Assembly (NCBI GenBank): GCA_005804005.1
Contig: SYPI01000110.1
Location: 1 to 5,243 of the forward strand
Length of the DNA: 5,243 nucleotides
From: Planctomycetia bacterium
GTDB lineage: Bacteria; Planctomycetota; Phycisphaerae; Phycisphaerales; SM1A02
Direction: 5' to 3'
Below, piece by piece: positions 1 through 5,243 of this stretch (its first letter is position 1; every line of letters begins with the position of its first letter). A model generated the notes under the pieces. It did no database searches, was not told where the DNA came from, and saw only the letters and a program-made list of their open reading frames with translations. The position numbers were made by a program, and so were the translations under genes.

Positions 1-332
1 CTTGGGCCACAGTTCTCTCGCGCCCGCTTCGCTGCCGCCATCGCCATGGGGGCATCGCCGCGCTCCAGCCGCTGCCGCGCACGCCAGATGTCGGTGCCAA
101 GTTGCTGCCATCGGCGGATGTCGGTCTCGGTCGTGCCATCGATTGACGCAACTTCGACCCACCGCCAGGAACGCGGCGCGCCACCCTGAATCAGGGTGAT
201 GGCCTCCTCGTTGGCGCTCTGCACCGCTCCGGAGACTTCTTCAGCGCTGCCGCGCAAATGAATCACCACCTCTGCCCCGGGGCAGGCGCCCGCCACCACC
301 GCACCAACAACGACTGCGGCGAGCGAGGTCAT
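1..332 (-). CDS. Putative exported/envelope protein, N-terminal 110 residues (partial)
   Basis: The reading frame is open from an ATG at 332 to the left edge without a stop, so the C-terminus lies outside the window. The ATG overlaps the TGA of the upstream vWA gene (ATGA), and GAGGGGG sits 7 nt before it, so this start is well supported. Residues 1-20 form a hydrophobic Ala/Val-rich stretch ending ACPGA, like a signal peptide. It lacks the usual N-terminal Lys/Arg, and AGAC at 14-17 is only a poor lipobox. Residues 21-65 alternate like beta strands (VVIHLRG, AITLIQGG, WRWVEVASIDG), resembling the small beta-barrel start of many planctomycete exported proteins of unknown role. Residues 70-110 look helical (RRWQQLGTDIWRARQRLERGD), perhaps a TPR-like hairpin. 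No function is recognised. Coupling to the vWA gene suggests they act together in the envelope. I am confident it is a gene, and unsure of its role. Confidence 0.72.
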   Translation of the reverse strand, partial: MTSLAAVVVGAVVAGACPGAEVVIHLRGSAEEVSGAVQSANEEAITLIQGGAPRSWRWVEVASIDGTTETDIRRWQQLGTDIWRARQRLERGDAPMAMAAAKRARENCGP

Positions 333-1345
333 CGCCGCGCCCCCTCAGCCACGGCGCTGGAGATTCCCCCGCTCTGCGCCGCCAAGCGCCGCAGACGGGC
401 CGCGTTGTCGGGCGAGCCATACGCGATGGTGTTGATTACCGCTGGTCGACCCGTCTGATTGATGGCCGAGATCGCCTCGTACGACTGCTCGGCGATGTCG
501 CCATCGCTCAGGATGTAGACCAGATCGGGACGCCGTCCGCACTCCATAACCAGATTGAACGCGCCCGACGGCTCCGTGCCGCCGCCGGCGCCGACGGCCC
601 CAATCCACTGCTCCAGCATGGCCCGGTGCCGGGGGCTCAGCCGCACGAAACATGGAGTGTCGGGGAGTGCGTGCGGAGAAGTGTCGAAGAACACCACACA
701 CACTTCGGCGAAGTCGGGCAGTTCGCGCAATGAGCGCAGCAGCTCATCCTTGGCCCCTTCCAGCCTCGTGGGATCCCCCGGCGGGATGCCACGCATCGAG
801 GCTGACTTGTCGATCAGGTAGGCGATGCGGCGTCCGCTGCCCGAGACTCCGAAGAGGTTGGCCTTGACAACTGATCCGAAACCTGAACCTTCACCCGCGC
901 CGTTGCCATTCCCAGAGCCGCGCCCCATGTCGCGGCCGATGCCAGCGCCAAGTACGCCTTGCCCGCCCCCTGCGGTTGGCGGAGCGGCGACCAGTGAAGG
1001 GCTGGCTCGAACCAGCGAGAAGGACTGCTGAGGCGTGGCATCGGCCACTGCCCCGATCACCGCGCTGCGCACTGGCTCAAACTCCACGGCTGAAGTTCCA
1101 CCACCTCCCGCCTCTTGTCCCGCATCCGCCGGCCCGATTTCCAACGCCATCGCGGTCTCGGACAACTGGGGGAACGCCGATGGCCGCTGCTGCTCGAACC
1201 GCGACAACCCCCAGACCAGCGCCAGATGCACCGGCAGCGAAACCAGAATGCCGATCATCGCCAGGCGTATCTCGCGGCGCAGACGGTGGGGCCGGACCGG
1301 GCGTGGGGAACGGGGCTCCGACAGGACTGGCTCAATCACCGCCAC
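329..1345 (-). CDS. Single-pass membrane protein with periplasmic von Willebrand factor A domain
   Basis: The product is 338 residues from the chosen GTG at 1345. Residues 1-26 are Arg/Pro-rich and probably cytoplasmic. A hydrophobic segment at about 30-47 (MIGILVSLPVHLALVWGL) would anchor the protein, leaving the rest outside the membrane. A Gly-rich linker at about 127-158 leads into FGVSGSGRRIAYLIDKSASM, the start of a vWA domain. The metal-binding MIDAS set looks complete: DKSAS at 179-183, the Thr of GGGTEPSG at 257, and SDGD at 280-283. vWA domains bind protein partners through a divalent cation; the partner here is unknown. The frame stays open to a GTG at 1414, but that start would overlap the pyrH start. 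GTG 1345 lies 8 nt past a TACAAT box and leaves a short N-terminus before the membrane segment. GTG 1339 or ATG 1258 cannot be excluded. The stop overlaps the next gene by 4 nt, indicating an operon. Confidence 0.85.
   Translation of the reverse strand: MAVIEPVLSEPRSPRPVRPHRLRREIRLAMIGILVSLPVHLALVWGLSRFEQQRPSAFPQLSETAMALEIGPADAGQEAGGGGTSAVEFEPVRSAVIGAVADATPQQSFSLVRASPSLVAAPPTAGGGQGVLGAGIGRDMGRGSGNGNGAGEGSGFGSVVKANLFGVSGSGRRIAYLIDKSASMRGIPPGDPTRLEGAKDELLRSLRELPDFAEVCVVFFDTSPHALPDTPCFVRLSPRHRAMLEQWIGAVGAGGGTEPSGAFNLVMECGRRPDLVYILSDGDIAEQSYEAISAINQTGRPAVINTIAYGSPDNAARLRRLAAQSGGISSAVAEGARR
340..346 (-). promoter_or_regulatory. Shine-Dalgarno site for the partial envelope gene
   Basis: On the minus strand this reads GAGGGGG, followed by 7 nt and then the ATG at 332. 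It lies inside the last codons of the vWA gene and supports the overlapping ATGA start. Confidence 0.6.
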
Positions 1346-1353
1346 TTGCTTCG

Positions 1354-1359
1354 ATTGTA
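1354..1359 (-). promoter_or_regulatory. Candidate -10 box for the vWA gene (leaderless start)
   Basis: Read on the minus strand the hexamer is TACAAT, one mismatch from the TATAAT consensus. It stands out in a very GC-rich 61-bp gap and is followed by 8 nt and then GTG at 1345. I see no -35 element at a 16-18 nt spacing; that region is almost all G and C. If used, transcription would begin 0-2 nt before the start codon. This is an inference from one hexamer and its position. Confidence 0.35.
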
Positions 1360-1406
1360 GTACCCTCACCACGCGGCCCGCGCCCGCGCGACGAGGCTGA
1401 CCAACC

Positions 1407-2135
1407 GTGCCCACACCATATCAACGCGTCATTCTGAAGATCAGCGGGGAGAGTTTCACCGCCGCCTCGCAGATGGGCATCGACCCCGCTGCCCTGCGCC
1501 TGATCGCCGAGGAAATCGCTGCGGCCACGGCGGGAACGAAGGTAGGACTCGGCGTGGTGGTCGGCGGCGGCAACATCATCCGCGGAGCTGCTCTGGCTCA
1601 GGCCGGTCAGATCGACCAGTCCACCGCCGACTACATGGGAATGTTGGGCACGGTCATCAACGGGGTGGCCCTCAAGGAGGCGCTCGGGCACGCTGGCGTC
1701 GACTCACGGGTCATGAGCGCCATCAATCTGCCTGCGGTAGCCGAGCCGTTCATCCGCGCCCGCGCCCTGCGTCACCTCGACAAAGGCCGCGTGGTCATCC
1801 TGGTGGCTGGCACCGGCAATCCATTCTTCACCACCGACACCTGCGCCTCCCTGCGCGCCGTGGAACTCGGTGCGCAAGCGCTACTCAAGGCCACCAAGGT
1901 GGACGGGATTTACTCCGCCGATCCGCACAAGGATCCGTCCGCCAAGCGCTATGAATCGCTCTCATTCAGCGATGCGCTCAGCCAGAAACTCGGGGTCATG
2001 GACCTGACCGCCCTGACCATGTGCATGGAGCACAAGCTGCCGGTCTGTGTGTTTGATTACGCCCGCAGCGGCAACATTGCCCGGATCATCCGGGGCGAGC
2101 GGATCGGCACGCTGGTCACTGCCGACGGGCGCTGA
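1407..2135 (+). CDS. pyrH: UMP kinase (uridylate kinase)
   Basis: It phosphorylates UMP to UDP with ATP in the cytoplasm, a required step of pyrimidine nucleotide synthesis. The 242-residue length is normal for the bacterial amino-acid-kinase-fold enzyme. Visible family signatures are the N-terminal YQRVILKISGE (5-15), the phosphate-binding GGGNIIRG (53-60), ADYMGMLGTVING (74-86), RVMSAI (101-106) and VAEPFI (111-116). The UMP-contacting TGNPFFTTD (136-144) and the ATP-site KATKVDGIYSADP (161-173) follow, then VMDLTALTMCMEH near the C-terminus. The GTG at 1407 is the earliest possible start, because an in-frame TGA sits at 1398-1400; GAGG at 1393-1396 may serve as a weak ribosome site. The upstream neighbour is divergent, so pyrH appears to open this cluster; rpsB and tsf, often upstream, are not here. 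frr follows after 15 nt, the usual partner. Confidence 0.97.
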   Translation: MPTPYQRVILKISGESFTAASQMGIDPAALRLIAEEIAAATAGTKVGLGVVVGGGNIIRGAALAQAGQIDQSTADYMGMLGTVINGVALKEALGHAGVDSRVMSAINLPAVAEPFIRARALRHLDKGRVVILVAGTGNPFFTTDTCASLRAVELGAQALLKATKVDGIYSADPHKDPSAKRYESLSFSDALSQKLGVMDLTALTMCMEHKLPVCVFDYARSGNIARIIRGERIGTLVTADGR

Positions 2136-2150
2136 GCGCCGGAGAATCCG

Positions 2151-2717
2151 ATGGACATTGACATGATCGTTCTTGAGGCGGAAGAGAAGATGGACAAGTC
2201 GGTGCAGCACCTGCAGCGCGAACTGCGCGGCATGCGCACCGGGCGGGCCAGCACCGCCCTGCTGGAGTTCGTCAAGGTTGATTACTACGGCAGCCCGACC
2301 GAGCTGAAGGCCTTGGCGGCCATCAGTGTTCCCGAACCAACCATGCTGTTGGTTCGCCCGTTTGATCCTTCGTCCAAGGCGGCCATCGTCAAGGCCATCG
2401 AGGTGGCCAATCTCGGGCTCAATCCGCAGTCAGATGCTCAGGGCATCCGGGTAATGGTGCCCTCGCCCTCGGCCGACCGCCGCAAGCAGCTGGTGGTTCA
2501 GGTGCGTAAGGCGGCCGAAGATGCCCGCGTGGCCATTCGTAATGAGCGCCGCGACGCCAACAAGCACATCGAGATGGCGCTGGCCGACACCAAGGTGAAG
2601 ATCAGCGAAGACCAGGCGGAACGGGCCAAAGAGGAAGTTGACAAGGCCCTGAAGAATCACTCCGCCAAACTCGACGAGCTGACCAACAAGAAGGTCGCCG
2701 AAATCGAGGAAGTGTGA
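2151..2717 (+). CDS. frr: Ribosome recycling factor
   Basis: RRF acts with EF-G to split the post-termination ribosome so that its subunits can be reused. The 188 residues match the usual length of about 185. The two-domain arrangement is readable: a long helix with the RTGRAS motif (29-34), the small beta domain with VDYYGSPTELKALAAISV (43-60) and FDPSSKAAIVKAIEVANLGLNP as two adjoining blocks, then IRVMVPSPSADRRKQLV and the arginine-rich RNERRDANKH (130-139). That last block is equivalent to the conserved ribosome-contacting RRDAN region of characterised RRFs. The C-terminal helix is charged and Lys/Glu-rich as expected. GGAGA at 2141-2145 gives a good ribosome site for the ATG at 2151. It lies 15 nt after pyrH and shares its last bases with the following lipoprotein gene, so the three genes probably form one transcript. 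Confidence 0.97.
   Translation: MDIDMIVLEAEEKMDKSVQHLQRELRGMRTGRASTALLEFVKVDYYGSPTELKALAAISVPEPTMLLVRPFDPSSKAAIVKAIEVANLGLNPQSDAQGIRVMVPSPSADRRKQLVVQVRKAAEDARVAIRNERRDANKHIEMALADTKVKISEDQAERAKEEVDKALKNHSAKLDELTNKKVAEIEEV
2706..2712 (+). promoter_or_regulatory. Shine-Dalgarno site inside frr for the overlapping lipoprotein gene
   Basis: GAGGAAG in the last frr codons ends just before the GTG at 2714. The GAGG core is 4 nt from the start, which is close but workable. Together with the GTGA overlap it suggests that ribosomes finishing frr reinitiate on the lipoprotein gene. Confidence 0.45.
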
Positions 2718-5083
2718 GAGTAGCGGCGCTGCTGGGAGTTCTAGCGTCCGCCGGACTGTCCGCCTGTCAGACTGCTCTTCCCAATTGCCTGTATCCCGTG
2801 GCACCCCCAGCGCCTCCGGCGGCTGACCCGGCCACGCTGCCGGTGGTTCTGGTCGACCACGACGATGTGATCGTCAATCACTCCTGCCGACTGGTCTGGC
2901 CCAATCCGGTTCGCGACCTCAACGACGACGGAGTGGTGCATATTGTCGGCGACCTGATGGTGGTTGATCTAGACGGCGCGGTCTGTCGCGGCGCGTTCGA
3001 GGGATTGCCGCCGGACGGGTTCACCGGAGTTGGCATCTCGGTGCGCGGCGGGAGCGTGCGCCTGCGCAATGGCGCGGTGAGCGGCTTCAAAGTGGGCGTT
3101 GCCGCCCACAACGCCGATGCCTGCGTCTTCGAGGACCTCGACCTCTCGGGCAACTTCGCCCAACGGCTGAACTCCACCCCCGCCGCCGAAGACGCCAGCG
3201 ACTGGCTATGGCCACACAGCAACGACCATGGCGAGTGGGCCGACAACTACGGCGCGGGCTTGAGTGTCAATGGGGCGAGCAATGTCCTCATTGAGCGAGT
3301 CAAAGTGCAGCATGGCCAGAACGGAATCCTGCTGAGCGGGGTCAGCGCCAGCTGGGTGGTCGACTGCGACTGCTCCTTCAACAGCGGCTGGGGCTTGGCT
3401 ATGTGGCGCTGCCACCAGACGACCGTCTGCCGTAACGCCTTCGACTTCAACATCCGCGGCTACAGCCACGGGGTCTACAACCGCGGCCAGGACTCGGCCG
3501 GGATCGTGATGTTCGAGCAGTGCGCCAACAATGTGCTGGCGCTGAACTCCTGCACGCATTGTGGCAACGGCATTTTCGCCTTCACCGGCCGCGAGAGTCT
3601 GGGCGAGGTTGAGCATCGCCTGGTACCGGAACTGGAAGCCAGCTGGTTCGATCACCACGGCGTCAACTCGAACCGCATCATCGGCAATGACTGCTCCTTC
3701 GCTGCCGCCCATGGCATCGAACTAACTTTCGGCAAGCAGAACAGCATTGAGAACAATCACTGCGAGGGCAACGGCATTTGTGGACTGTGGGGCGGGTACT
3801 CCCAAGGCACTCACATCTTCGGCAACGCCTTCGCCAACAACGGCCAAGCGCCATCGGGCAACGAGCGCGGCGGCATCAATATTGAGCATGGGGTGGCCAA
3901 CCGCATCGAGGGCAACACCTTTGTTGGCGACGCGATCGGCGTGCGGCTGTGGACCGACGAAGATCCGCACCTGGCCGCCTTGCCGTGGGTGAAGGCCAAT
4001 GGCCCCACTGGGACGGGCAGCGCCGTTGTCGGCAACACCTTCAAGACGATGGACACGGCCATCGAACTCACCGCCGAACGAGACGATTGCGTAGGTGCCA
4101 ACACATTTGAGGGCGTATCGAGTCAACTGCAGGCCGACGAGTCCAGCCGCGCGACACTGCGCAGCGATTGCAGCGTGAGTGTGCCGGACTACCGACCCGC
4201 CCCGTTGCTGCCCGACGGCCGACCGTATCCGGGCACCATGGGCAACCCCAATCTGGCCACGCTAGCGCAGGTCCTGCCCGGCAAGGCAGCGCCAGTGAAA
4301 CTCGACGGCCAGACGGTCCTGTCGGCGCGCAGCAATCTCGGCGGCCGCGAAGCGATCGTCATGGCTGGCTCGACGCCCTTCGATTGGTCCGGCCCGACGC
4401 TGGTAAAGGTGCGCTGCGGCGGCGCGCGCGATGAGTGGCGAATGATCGGGGGCACACTCAAGGGCTCGCAGGTGACCGGAGACACCGAGTCGCGCACCGC
4501 CATGTCCCCTACCGGGCTGGCCACTGTTTACATGGAACTGCCCGGCACCGCAGGCCACTACGACCTGCTGATGCGTTTCGCCCGCGGCACCAACGGCGCA
4601 CTCATCGCTCGTGGGGTGATCGCCCCGACCGACTGGACGATCCGGGTGTTCCCACTCGATGGCGATCCGGTCGCCGACCCCGCCGCATTCGGCCGCGCCG
4701 CCGGTGCAGCCACGCCCAATGCTCAGGGTTTCGAGTTGGCCTTCCCATTCGGCGGTGGCGGGCCATCCGAAGTGCGGCTGACCGGCCCCGGCGCGCCCGT
4801 GGACCAGTTCGGCATTCGGGCCACGGCGCAACTGACATTCCCCGCAGGCTGCTACACCATGGTGACCCGCTCTGACGACGGGATCCGGGTGAAGGTGGAT
4901 GGAACTACCTATATCCAGCGCTGGGACCGCCACGGCGCGACCATCGACCGGGTGCAACTGGACTTCACCGAGCTAACCGAAGTCGACATCCAGGTCGATT
5001 ACTTCGAACTCGACGGCGCGGCGGTGCTCGAACTCTGGTTCGAGGCCTGCCCAGATGGCCCGGAAGTTCGCCGGGGGGAGTGA
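2714..5083 (+). CDS. Outer-surface lipoprotein with right-handed parallel beta-helix and C-terminal PA14 domain
   Basis: The 789-residue product begins with a lipoprotein signal: MR, the hydrophobic VAALLGVLASAG, then the lipobox LSAC with the lipidated Cys at 18. Residues about 75-470 form a right-handed beta-helix. Rungs recur every 22-23 residues with loops inserted, several ending N-x-F or N-x-C followed by a Gly-hydrophobic strand (for example around 327, 350, 373, 403, 443, 465). YNRGQDSAG at 255-263 and the following NSCTHCGNG resemble a beta-helix group I recall from planctomycetes. Residues about 525-565 (NLGGREAIVM, then TPFDWSGPTLV) form a second block of that group, and about 570-635 may be an Ig-like strand domain. 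A PA14 domain fills about 640-777, with GCYTMVTRSDDGIRVKVDG, the Trp at 737 and VDYFELDGAAVLELW as landmarks. Both fold types commonly bind or cleave carbohydrate, but I see no definable catalytic site. The GTG start overlaps the frr stop (GTGA). The substrate is unknown; binding or structural roles are equally possible. Confidence 0.9.
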   Translation: MRVAALLGVLASAGLSACQTALPNCLYPVAPPAPPAADPATLPVVLVDHDDVIVNHSCRLVWPNPVRDLNDDGVVHIVGDLMVVDLDGAVCRGAFEGLPPDGFTGVGISVRGGSVRLRNGAVSGFKVGVAAHNADACVFEDLDLSGNFAQRLNSTPAAEDASDWLWPHSNDHGEWADNYGAGLSVNGASNVLIERVKVQHGQNGILLSGVSASWVVDCDCSFNSGWGLAMWRCHQTTVCRNAFDFNIRGYSHGVYNRGQDSAGIVMFEQCANNVLALNSCTHCGNGIFAFTGRESLGEVEHRLVPELEASWFDHHGVNSNRIIGNDCSFAAAHGIELTFGKQNSIENNHCEGNGICGLWGGYSQGTHIFGNAFANNGQAPSGNERGGINIEHGVANRIEGNTFVGDAIGVRLWTDEDPHLAALPWVKANGPTGTGSAVVGNTFKTMDTAIELTAERDDCVGANTFEGVSSQLQADESSRATLRSDCSVSVPDYRPAPLLPDGRPYPGTMGNPNLATLAQVLPGKAAPVKLDGQTVLSARSNLGGREAIVMAGSTPFDWSGPTLVKVRCGGARDEWRMIGGTLKGSQVTGDTESRTAMSPTGLATVYMELPGTAGHYDLLMRFARGTNGALIARGVIAPTDWTIRVFPLDGDPVADPAAFGRAAGAATPNAQGFELAFPFGGGGPSEVRLTGPGAPVDQFGIRATAQLTFPAGCYTMVTRSDDGIRVKVDGTTYIQRWDRHGATIDRVQLDFTELTEVDIQVDYFELDGAAVLELWFEACPDGPEVRRGE

Positions 5084-5139
5084 TACTCCGCTCCAAAGTG
5101 GGTTGACTCCGGCCGCTGGCAGAACGATCATTCACCCTA
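5084..5139 (+). other. Intergenic gap between lipoprotein gene and nrdR
   Basis: This 56-bp stretch holds the candidate nrdR promoter. I find no GC-rich hairpin followed by a T-run, so there is no sign of an intrinsic terminator for the pyrH-frr-lipoprotein transcript. Read-through into nrdR is possible. Confidence 0.5.
5103..5131 (+). promoter_or_regulatory. Candidate sigma-70-type promoter for nrdR
   Basis: TTGACT at 5103-5108 matches five of six bases of the -35 consensus. A 17-nt spacer leads to GATCAT at 5126-5131, which matches four of six bases of TATAAT. The GTG of nrdR begins after 8 more nt, so the expected transcription start falls at about 5138-5140, on or just before the start codon. 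The spacing is ideal and the -35 is good; the -10 is only fair. Confidence 0.5.
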
Positions 5140-5243
5140 GTGCTCTGCCCCAAGTGCAACCAAGACAACGACAAGGTCATCGATAGCCGCGCCAGCGAAG
5201 GCAACGCGGCCATTCGGCGGCGCCGCGTATGTCTGGCCTGCGA
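5140..5243 (+). CDS. nrdR: Transcriptional repressor NrdR, N-terminal fragment (partial)
   Basis: NrdR represses ribonucleotide reductase genes in response to nucleotide levels, using an N-terminal zinc ribbon for DNA binding and an ATP-cone that would lie beyond the window. The visible 34 complete codons contain the whole zinc ribbon: CPKC at 3-6 and CLAC at 31-34. Between them are the family signature KVIDSRAS (12-19) and the RRRR (26-29) block. The frame runs off the right edge. The GTG at 5140 is chosen because family members begin M-x-C-P-x-C exactly here. No Shine-Dalgarno precedes it; the upstream bases are pyrimidine-rich. With the promoter proposed just before it, the mRNA may be leaderless. 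It is in the same direction as the pyrH cluster but may be transcribed independently. Confidence 0.93.
   Translation, partial: MLCPKCNQDNDKVIDSRASEGNAAIRRRRVCLAC

Noticed and set aside
182..198. Perfect 8-bp inverted repeat around a single A (CACCCTGA-A-TCAGGGTG), operator-like
   Set aside because: It lies within the coding part of the partial envelope gene, has no second copy in the window and no T-run. Chance symmetry of codons is the simpler explanation.
1328..1350. TGGCTC followed by TTGCT, resembling a sigma-54 promoter for pyrH
   Set aside because: The GG and GC elements are about 19 nt apart instead of the required spacing of about 12, and the stretch is at the start of the vWA coding region.
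1346..1414. Extension of the vWA gene to the GTG at 1414
   Set aside because: It would overlap the pyrH start on the other strand and add 23 Arg/Gly-rich residues. It also lacks a ribosome site or promoter that fits it.
976..1437. Open plus-strand frame of 153 codons across the vWA gene
   Set aside because: It is antisense to the vWA gene, Pro/Arg/Ala-rich as expected for a GC-rich shadow, and runs into the start of pyrH in another frame.
1332..1691. Open minus-strand frame of 119 codons antisense to the start of pyrH
   Set aside because: pyrH is unambiguous here. The antisense translation has no recognisable motif and overlaps the vWA gene's start.
4262..4957. Open minus-strand frame of 231 codons antisense to the lipoprotein gene
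   Set aside because: It is a GC-rich shadow frame opposite a well-supported protein with recognisable PA14 motifs. Its translation shows no coherent domain.
5084..5139. Possible terminator after the lipoprotein gene
   Set aside because: Only weak, short complementarity is visible, with no stable stem and no T-tract.

Overview
The window is high-GC, densely coded bacterial chromosome. I lean towards a planctomycete, perhaps of the Phycisphaerae type. The reasons are the wording of the NrdR N-terminus (a [15 protein letters not shown] string), the class of beta-helix/PA14 lipoprotein, and a membrane-anchored vWA protein of a style I associate with that phylum. This placement is from memory of family style and was not tested by any search. 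Nothing in the window looks mobile or recently acquired.

Layout. The left quarter (1-1345) is a minus-strand pair. A single-pass membrane protein with a periplasmic von Willebrand A domain (329-1345) overlaps by 4 nt (ATGA) with a second, exported or envelope protein that runs off the left edge (<1-332). A 61-bp divergent gap (1346-1406) separates this pair from a plus-strand cluster: pyrH (UMP kinase, 1407-2135), frr (ribosome recycling factor, 2151-2717) and a 789-residue lipoprotein (2714-5083). The lipoprotein carries a right-handed beta-helix and a C-terminal PA14 domain. A 56-bp gap with a plausible promoter follows, and then the first 34 codons of nrdR (5140 to the right edge).

How the genes relate. 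pyrH-frr is the classic pairing of pyrimidine nucleotide synthesis with translation recycling. The less ordinary part is the lipoprotein gene, whose GTG start overlaps the frr stop codon (GTGA). It is therefore probably co-transcribed with, and translationally coupled to, an essential housekeeping gene. Both single-gene promoters I can propose (for nrdR and for the vWA gene) put the -10 hexamer exactly 8 nt before a GTG start with no Shine-Dalgarno between. This suggests leaderless or nearly leaderless mRNAs.

I see no CRISPR array, tRNA, rRNA, insertion sequence or clear terminator. I found no convincing undescribed system. The best leads are the beta-helix/PA14 lipoprotein with its regular Cys/Phe stack, the coupled vWA/envelope pair, and the leaderless start architecture.
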